Part shown: positions 32,601 to 35,664 of the stretch, one piece after another
Layout: the number at the start of each line of letters is the position of its first letter
Position numbering within the stretch: the stretch's first letter is position 1
DNA from: JBOFCO01 sp051646105
Lineage (GTDB): Bacteria > Pseudomonadota > Alphaproteobacteria > Rhodobacterales > Rhodobacteraceae
Length of the DNA: 35,664 nucleotides
Direction: 5' to 3'
NCBI GenBank assembly: GCA_051646105.1
Contig: JBOFCO010000081.1
Span: 1 to 35,664 of the forward strand
The notes under the pieces: generated by a model
What the model was told of the DNA's origin: nothing
Databases searched by the model: none
Seen by the model: the letters and a program-made list of their open reading frames with translations, nothing else
Made by a program: the position numbers and the translations under genes

Positions 32601-33047
32601 ATCAGCGATGAGGCAACGGCACAGGCAGCGCTGGATGACACAGGGACACCCCCCATGCCAGCCGCCCGTGACCTGCCAGGTCCGACGGGGGAATCCAACC
32701 GGCTGGCAACGGAACCCCGGCCGCCTATGCTGTGCCTTGGCCCCGGACAGGCCGCGGCAGAAGCGCAGGCGCAGGCAATCCGCGCGCTGGGCGGCGCCGC
32801 AGTGCTGGCCCCCGGCCTGCCGCCCGAAGCCCTGCGCAGATTGCGCGGCTTTGGCGGCGCACTGCTGTGGGCCGATGCGGATACCACCCGCGCCCATGCC
32901 CTTGCGCTGGCCGCCCGGCCTGGCCCGATCCTGCCGCTGGTCTGCGGGATGCCCGATGCAGGCCACGCGCTTGCCGAACGGCATGTCTGCATCGACACGA
33001 CGGCATCGGGCGGAAATGCGCAGCTGCTGGCGGCGGCCGCCCCATAG
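29610..33047 (+). CDS. putA: Bifunctional proline dehydrogenase / L-glutamate-semialdehyde dehydrogenase
   Basis: PutA oxidises proline to glutamate in two steps, passing the intermediate through an internal tunnel. From the ATG at 29610 it has 1145 residues. The FAD-dependent proline dehydrogenase barrel has YSYDMLGEAARTEADARRY (near 190), RLVKGAYWDAEIKRAQ (near 340) and FEFQRLHGMGERL (near 420). The dehydrogenase domain has E766 in IAETGGLNAM and catalytic C800 in SAGQRCSALR, 34 residues apart as in aldehyde dehydrogenases. There is no N-terminal ribbon-helix-helix domain, so it cannot repress itself; PutR does the control. A C-terminal region of about 150 residues resembles that of type B PutAs such as the Rhodobacter capsulatus enzyme. 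A long in-frame upstream extension was rejected. Confidence 0.97.
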   Translation: MTSPWDAISTEALTPEGPLLRHLLSEAALDATARARITADGATLVTRIRAAAKPGLMEVFLAEYGLSTNEGIALMCLAEALLRVPDAATMDALIEDKIAPSDWGRHLGHSASSLVNASTWALMLTGKVLEDRPPGVAGHLRAALKRLGEPVIRNAVSRAMKEMGRQFVLGETIGKAMDRAREREAQGYTYSYDMLGEAARTEADARRYHLAYSQAITAIAGAARGADIRANPGISVKLSALHPRYEVAKRERVMAELVPRLRALAGLAKAAGIGLNVDAEEADRLALSLQVIEAALADPSLAGWDGFGVVVQAYGRRAGPVIGWLHGLAARLDRRIMVRLVKGAYWDAEIKRAQVLGLADFPVFTRKEATDVSYIANARKLLGMTDRIYPQFATHNAHTVAAVLDMARQGGIDSRAFEFQRLHGMGERLHDLVMADHGTRCRIYAPVGAHRDLLAYLVRRLLENGANSSFVNQIVDEDVPPEVVAACPLTRLEAFAAPENPAIPRGPQLFAPRVNSAGFDLTDAGDLARIEVGRAPHMGAVFAAAPLLAGTAQPGLEQPVIDPATAAAVGHVAPASQADVKNALATAAPWNASASARSATLLRAAELYEDNFGPIFALLAREAGKILSDAVSELREAVDFLRYYATAAESLTAPPRGRFACISPWNFPLAIFTGQIAAALAAGNAVLAKPAPQTPLIAALAVDLLHRAGVPRDALQFLPGGPDVGAWLTADPRLDGVAFTGSTATALKIRRTMAETGNPAAPLIAETGGLNAMIVDSTALPEQAVRDIVASSFQSAGQRCSALRCLYVQEDIADSVEHMLKGAMDELALGDPARLETDIGPVIDGAAQAKIAAHIARARSEGRLIHQLPAPASGHFIGPAAIRISGIADMTEEIFGPVLHIARFRAADLDQVIDAINATGYGLTFGLHSRIDDRVQSVVERVRAGNIYVNRNQIGAVVGSQPFGGEGLSGTGPKAGGPLYLARFYGSPAAVGRADATISDEATAQAALDDTGTPPMPAARDLPGPTGESNRLATEPRPPMLCLGPGQAAAEAQAQAIRALGGAAVLAPGLPPEALRRLRGFGGALLWADADTTRAHALALAARPGPILPLVCGMPDAGHALAERHVCIDTTASGGNAQLLAAAAP

Positions 33048-33091
33048 CACGTCGCCGCAGCAGGGGGCAGATTGCAGGTTGCGGATCAAAG

Positions 33092-33105
33092 CTAAACTGC
33101 TTTAG
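33092..33105. repeat. Short dyad CTAAA-CTGC-TTTAG before ispH
   Basis: A perfect five-base inverted repeat lies 10 bases before the ispH ATG at 33116. A TTGCAG (33072-33077) with TAAACT (33093-33098), spaced by 15 bases, may form a weak promoter there. Confidence 0.3.
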
Positions 33106-33115
33106 TCCTGTCGCC

Positions 33116-34075
33116 ATGACCACCCAGCCCCGCCCGCCCCTGACGCTTTACCTTGCCGCCCCGCGCGGCTTTTGCGCGGGCGTGGACCGGGCCATCAAGA
33201 TCGTGGAACTGGCGCTGGAAAAATGGGGTGCGCCCGTTTTCGTGCGGCACGAGATCGTGCACAACAAATATGTCGTGGACGAGTTGCGGGAAAAAGGCGC
33301 GGTGTTTGTCGAGGAACTGGACGAAGTTCCGGGCGACAGGCCGGTGATCTTTTCAGCCCATGGCGTGCCCAAGGCCGTTCCGGCGGAGGCCGCCCGGCGC
33401 GAGATGATCTATGTCGATGCCACCTGCCCGCTGGTTTCCAAGGTGCATATCGAAGCCGAGCGTCATCATGAAGGCGGCCTTCAGATGGTGATGATCGGCC
33501 ATGCCGGGCATCCCGAAACCATCGGCACAATGGGCCAACTTCCGGAAGGTGAGGTGCTGCTGGTCGAAACCGTGGCCGATGTGGCGAAGATTGCGCCCCG
33601 CGATCCGGGGAAGCTGGCCTTCATCACCCAGACCACGCTTTCGGTGGATGACACCTCCGATATCGTTGCAGCGCTTCAGGCGCGGTTCCCGGCGATCATC
33701 GGGCCGCACAAGGAAGACATCTGCTATGCCACCACCAACCGGCAGGCGGCGGTGAAGGCCATCGCCGGAAAGATCGAGGCGCTGCTGGTGATCGGCGCGC
33801 CCAATTCCTCCAACTCCCGCCGTCTGGTAGAGGTGGGCAGGTCGTCTGGCTGCGACTATGCGCAACTGGTGCAGCGCGCCGCCGACATCGACTGGCGTGC
33901 GCTGGACGGTGCTGCATCCATCGGCGTGACAGCGGGCGCATCGGCCCCGGAGGTGCTGATCCGCGAGGTGATCGATGCCTTCCATGCCCGCTATGACGTG
34001 ACCACCGAAATCGTGGAAACCGCCGTCGAGCGGGTCGAATTCAAGGTCCCGCGTATCCTGCGGGAACCGGCATGA
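33116..34075 (+). CDS. ispH: 4-hydroxy-3-methylbut-2-enyl diphosphate reductase
   Basis: IspH is the last enzyme of the MEP isoprenoid pathway and makes IPP and DMAPP using an iron-sulfur cluster. From the ATG at 33116 the protein has 319 residues. The three cluster cysteines are C20 (PRGFCAGVDRA), C104 (VDATCPLV) and C203 (DICYATTNRQ). The motifs FSAHGVPKAV, VMIGHAGHPE, APNSSNSRRL and VGVTAGAS-like GVTAGASAPE are also present. Longer in-frame extension upstream overlaps the end of putA and is not real. It overlaps the next gene by ATGA. Confidence 0.96.
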   Translation: MTTQPRPPLTLYLAAPRGFCAGVDRAIKIVELALEKWGAPVFVRHEIVHNKYVVDELREKGAVFVEELDEVPGDRPVIFSAHGVPKAVPAEAARREMIYVDATCPLVSKVHIEAERHHEGGLQMVMIGHAGHPETIGTMGQLPEGEVLLVETVADVAKIAPRDPGKLAFITQTTLSVDDTSDIVAALQARFPAIIGPHKEDICYATTNRQAAVKAIAGKIEALLVIGAPNSSNSRRLVEVGRSSGCDYAQLVQRAADIDWRALDGAASIGVTAGASAPEVLIREVIDAFHARYDVTTEIVETAVERVEFKVPRILREPA

Positions 34076-34689
34076 CCGCCGACGCCCGCACCCTTGCCGC
34101 CTATTCGACCCATGCGCGCGCTTATGTGGATCGCTTTGCCCGGTTTCGTCCTGACGGTCACCTGAAGGCGTTTATCGACCTGCTGCCAGAGGGCGCGGAT
34201 GTCCTCGACCTGGGCTGTGGGCCGGGATCTGCATCCGCCCGCCTTCGCGCCGCCGGAATGCGGCCCGACGCCGTCGATGCCTCACCCGCGATGGTTGCCA
34301 TGGCCAATGAAGCCCATGACATAGGCGCGCGGGTTTCCACGTTTGACGATCTGGATGCCGTCGCGGCCTATGACGGAGTGTGGGCGAATTTTTCGCTGCT
34401 GCATGCCCGGCGTGAGGCGCTGCCGCGCCACCTTTTGCAAATCCACACGGCGCTCAAACCCGGCGGCTTGCTTCATGTCGCGATGAAAACCGGCACCGGC
34501 GATCTGCGCGACAGGCTTGGCCGCTACTATACGCTTGTAACCCGCGACGAGATTACCGCGCTTCTGGAAAGCAGCGGTTTTCGCATCCTTGCCACGCATG
34601 AGGGCCGGGAACGCGGGCTGGCGGGAACGCTTGATCCGTATATCATCCTGCGGACCCGTGCCGCCTGGCACCGGCATCCGACTGCGTAA
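34072..34689 (+). CDS. Class I SAM-dependent methyltransferase
   Basis: The 205-residue protein has a Rossmann-type methyltransferase fold. Motif I is VLDLGCGPGSASARLR (about 44-59), which binds S-adenosylmethionine. It is followed by DAVDASPAMVAMA (motif II), WANFSLLHARR (motif IV) and LKPGGLLHVAMK (motif V). The substrate is not apparent. Four-base overlap with ispH suggests coupled translation. The family is broad, so the place next to ispH is the only clue, and a weak one. Confidence 0.88.
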   Translation: MTADARTLAAYSTHARAYVDRFARFRPDGHLKAFIDLLPEGADVLDLGCGPGSASARLRAAGMRPDAVDASPAMVAMANEAHDIGARVSTFDDLDAVAAYDGVWANFSLLHARREALPRHLLQIHTALKPGGLLHVAMKTGTGDLRDRLGRYYTLVTRDEITALLESSGFRILATHEGRERGLAGTLDPYIILRTRAAWHRHPTA

Positions 34690-34704
34690 CAAGGAACGGC
34701 TGAC

Positions 34705-35310
34705 ATGTCCCCCGAATTTCTGCTGACCGCCTTCATCGTCTGCGTCACACCCGGCATTGGTGTCGTCTATACGCTGTCGGTGACTCTGGGCGGCGGGTTT
34801 CGCGCAGGGCTGTGGGCGAATGTCGGCTGCACCATCGCCACCGTGTTCCATCTGGCCGTCGCCATGGCGGGTCTCGCCGCGATCCTGCACACCAGCGCGG
34901 TGCTGTTCCAGATCCTGAAATATGCGGGCGTCGCCTATCTGCTGTGGATGGCCTGGGCGGTGCTGCAATCGACCGGCAGCATGGCGATCGAGGCGGCAGA
35001 AGGCGGGTCGCCCGGCCGGCTGGTCTGGCGCGGCATCCTGCTGAATATCCTGAACCCGAAGCTGCCGCTGTTCTTCGTGGCGTTCCTGCCGCAGTTCCTG
35101 CCAAGCGAAGGTGCAACCATTGGCCAGATGATCGAACTGGGGCTGGCGTTTTCTGCGATGACCTTCGGCACCTTCCTGCTTTATGGGCTGCTCGCTGCCT
35201 TTGCCCGCAAAGCACTGCTTGGGAATGCCTCGGTGATGACCTGGATACGCCGCGCCTTTGCCGCCAGCTTTGCCGCCCTTGGCGCGCGGCTGGCGATGGA
35301 GCGGGCATGA
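34705..35310 (+). CDS. LysE/RhtB-family amino-acid exporter
   Basis: The 201-residue inner-membrane protein has about six hydrophobic helices and the LysE/RhtB features: an N-terminal FIVCVTPGIGVVYTLSVTLGGGFRAGLWAN, shown here in part as TPGIGVVYT and GGGFRAGL, then AYLLWMAWAVLQS and the signature GILLNILNPKLPLFFVAFLPQF. Family members export amino acids such as lysine, threonine or homoserine; the substrate is not assignable. An AAGGA site lies near the ATG. It overlaps the next gene by ATGA. Confidence 0.9.
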   Translation: MSPEFLLTAFIVCVTPGIGVVYTLSVTLGGGFRAGLWANVGCTIATVFHLAVAMAGLAAILHTSAVLFQILKYAGVAYLLWMAWAVLQSTGSMAIEAAEGGSPGRLVWRGILLNILNPKLPLFFVAFLPQFLPSEGATIGQMIELGLAFSAMTFGTFLLYGLLAAFARKALLGNASVMTWIRRAFAASFAALGARLAMERA

Positions 35311-35664
35311 GCACCAGCACCACCGCAATCCCGGTTCCGGCCTGGCTGCTGGGCATTGCCGGGTTGCTGCCCTTTGCCGTCGGCGCGGGACTGGAGCTTG
35401 ATGCAACGCTGACCGCCCGACTGCCCGGTGTGGAATTCATCGCGCCTTCGGGCGATGGTGTGGCGCTGCAACTGCGCTACGGCACGGTGATCCTGGCCTT
35501 CATGTCCGGTGCGCTGTGGGGGTTTGCAGCATCGTCGCGCGGCTTCGTGGGATTCATGGCCTATGTGCTGTCGACCCTGCCCGCGCTTTACGCCGCCTTC
35601 GGCATTCAGGGTGGCGGGCATGATGCGCTGCTGATGCTGGGCGCGGGCTTTGGAGGGCTGTTGT
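35307..35664 (+). CDS. DUF3429 family membrane protein, cut by window edge
   Basis: The frame is open from the ATG at 35307 to the window edge, 119 residues visible. Hydrophobic helices are seen near 12-28, 61-77, 84-98 and 105-119. The stretch YGTVILAFMSGALWGFA is typical of the DUF3429 family, whose members are small bacterial and mitochondrial inner-membrane proteins of unknown function. Its start shares ATGA with the stop of the LysE-type gene, so the two are probably co-translated. Confidence 0.85.
   Translation, partial: MSTSTTAIPVPAWLLGIAGLLPFAVGAGLELDATLTARLPGVEFIAPSGDGVALQLRYGTVILAFMSGALWGFAASSRGFVGFMAYVLSTLPALYAAFGIQGGGHDALLMLGAGFGGLL

Noticed and set aside
32732..33115. N-terminal extension of ispH into the end of putA
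   Set aside because: The extension is an Arg/Pro/Ala-rich shadow of putA; the canonical IspH N-terminus begins at 33116.

Overview
The window is a GC-rich chromosomal segment, roughly 60-65 % GC judged by eye, from an alphaproteobacterium. The family is most likely Rhodobacteraceae/Paracoccaceae. The evidence is a Rieske protein, cytochrome b and cytochrome c1 set that reads like the Rhodobacter fbc/pet operon, an Lrp-type PutR beside a PutA that lacks a ribbon-helix-helix domain, an arsR-aqpS-arsC cassette of the rhizobial type, and many four-base ATGA/GTGA gene overlaps. I see no insertion sequence, prophage, CRISPR array or integration site. Most of it is ordinary core genome, and I did not find a clearly new multi-gene system.

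Left part, minus strand (1-6620): one operon-like run in the order rpoZ, rel/spoT, a DUF2062 membrane protein, pdxJ, acpS, lepB, rnc and era (cut by the window edge). A good sigma70-type promoter lies just upstream of rpoZ. The run links the stringent response, vitamin B6 and acyl-carrier-protein activation, protein export and rRNA processing. A gap of about 500 bases (6620-7136) follows, AT-richer than its surroundings and containing two perfect dyads. Then come a NYN-domain protein and a small membrane protein with helix histidines (7137-8337).

Middle part (8356-16591): a WYL regulator faces a glutathione S-transferase across a perfect dyad. Next are an EamA exporter, an HU protein with its promoter and terminator, AMP nucleosidase, a flavin reductase, tRNA-Lys(UUU), dapF-mtaB, and a PaiB-like FMN-binding protein.

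Respiration and thiamine (16592-23032): petABC encodes the cytochrome bc1 complex and ends at a hairpin terminator shared with the convergent thiBPQ operon. thiBPQ encodes the thiamine ABC importer and is preceded by a textbook TPP riboswitch. An orphan, AT-richer gene for a membrane-anchored protein follows.

Right part (24090-35664): an aldo/keto reductase, a TerC-family protein, aroC, the arsRaqpSarsC arsenic operon, divergent putR/putA with two similar operator-like sites, ispH, a methyltransferase, a LysE/RhtB exporter, and the start of a DUF3429 membrane protein cut by the window edge. The most useful new observations are regulatory: paired dyads at putR/putA, a dyad covering the arsR start codon, a dyad between the WYL regulator and the GST, and structured gaps without recognised genes.
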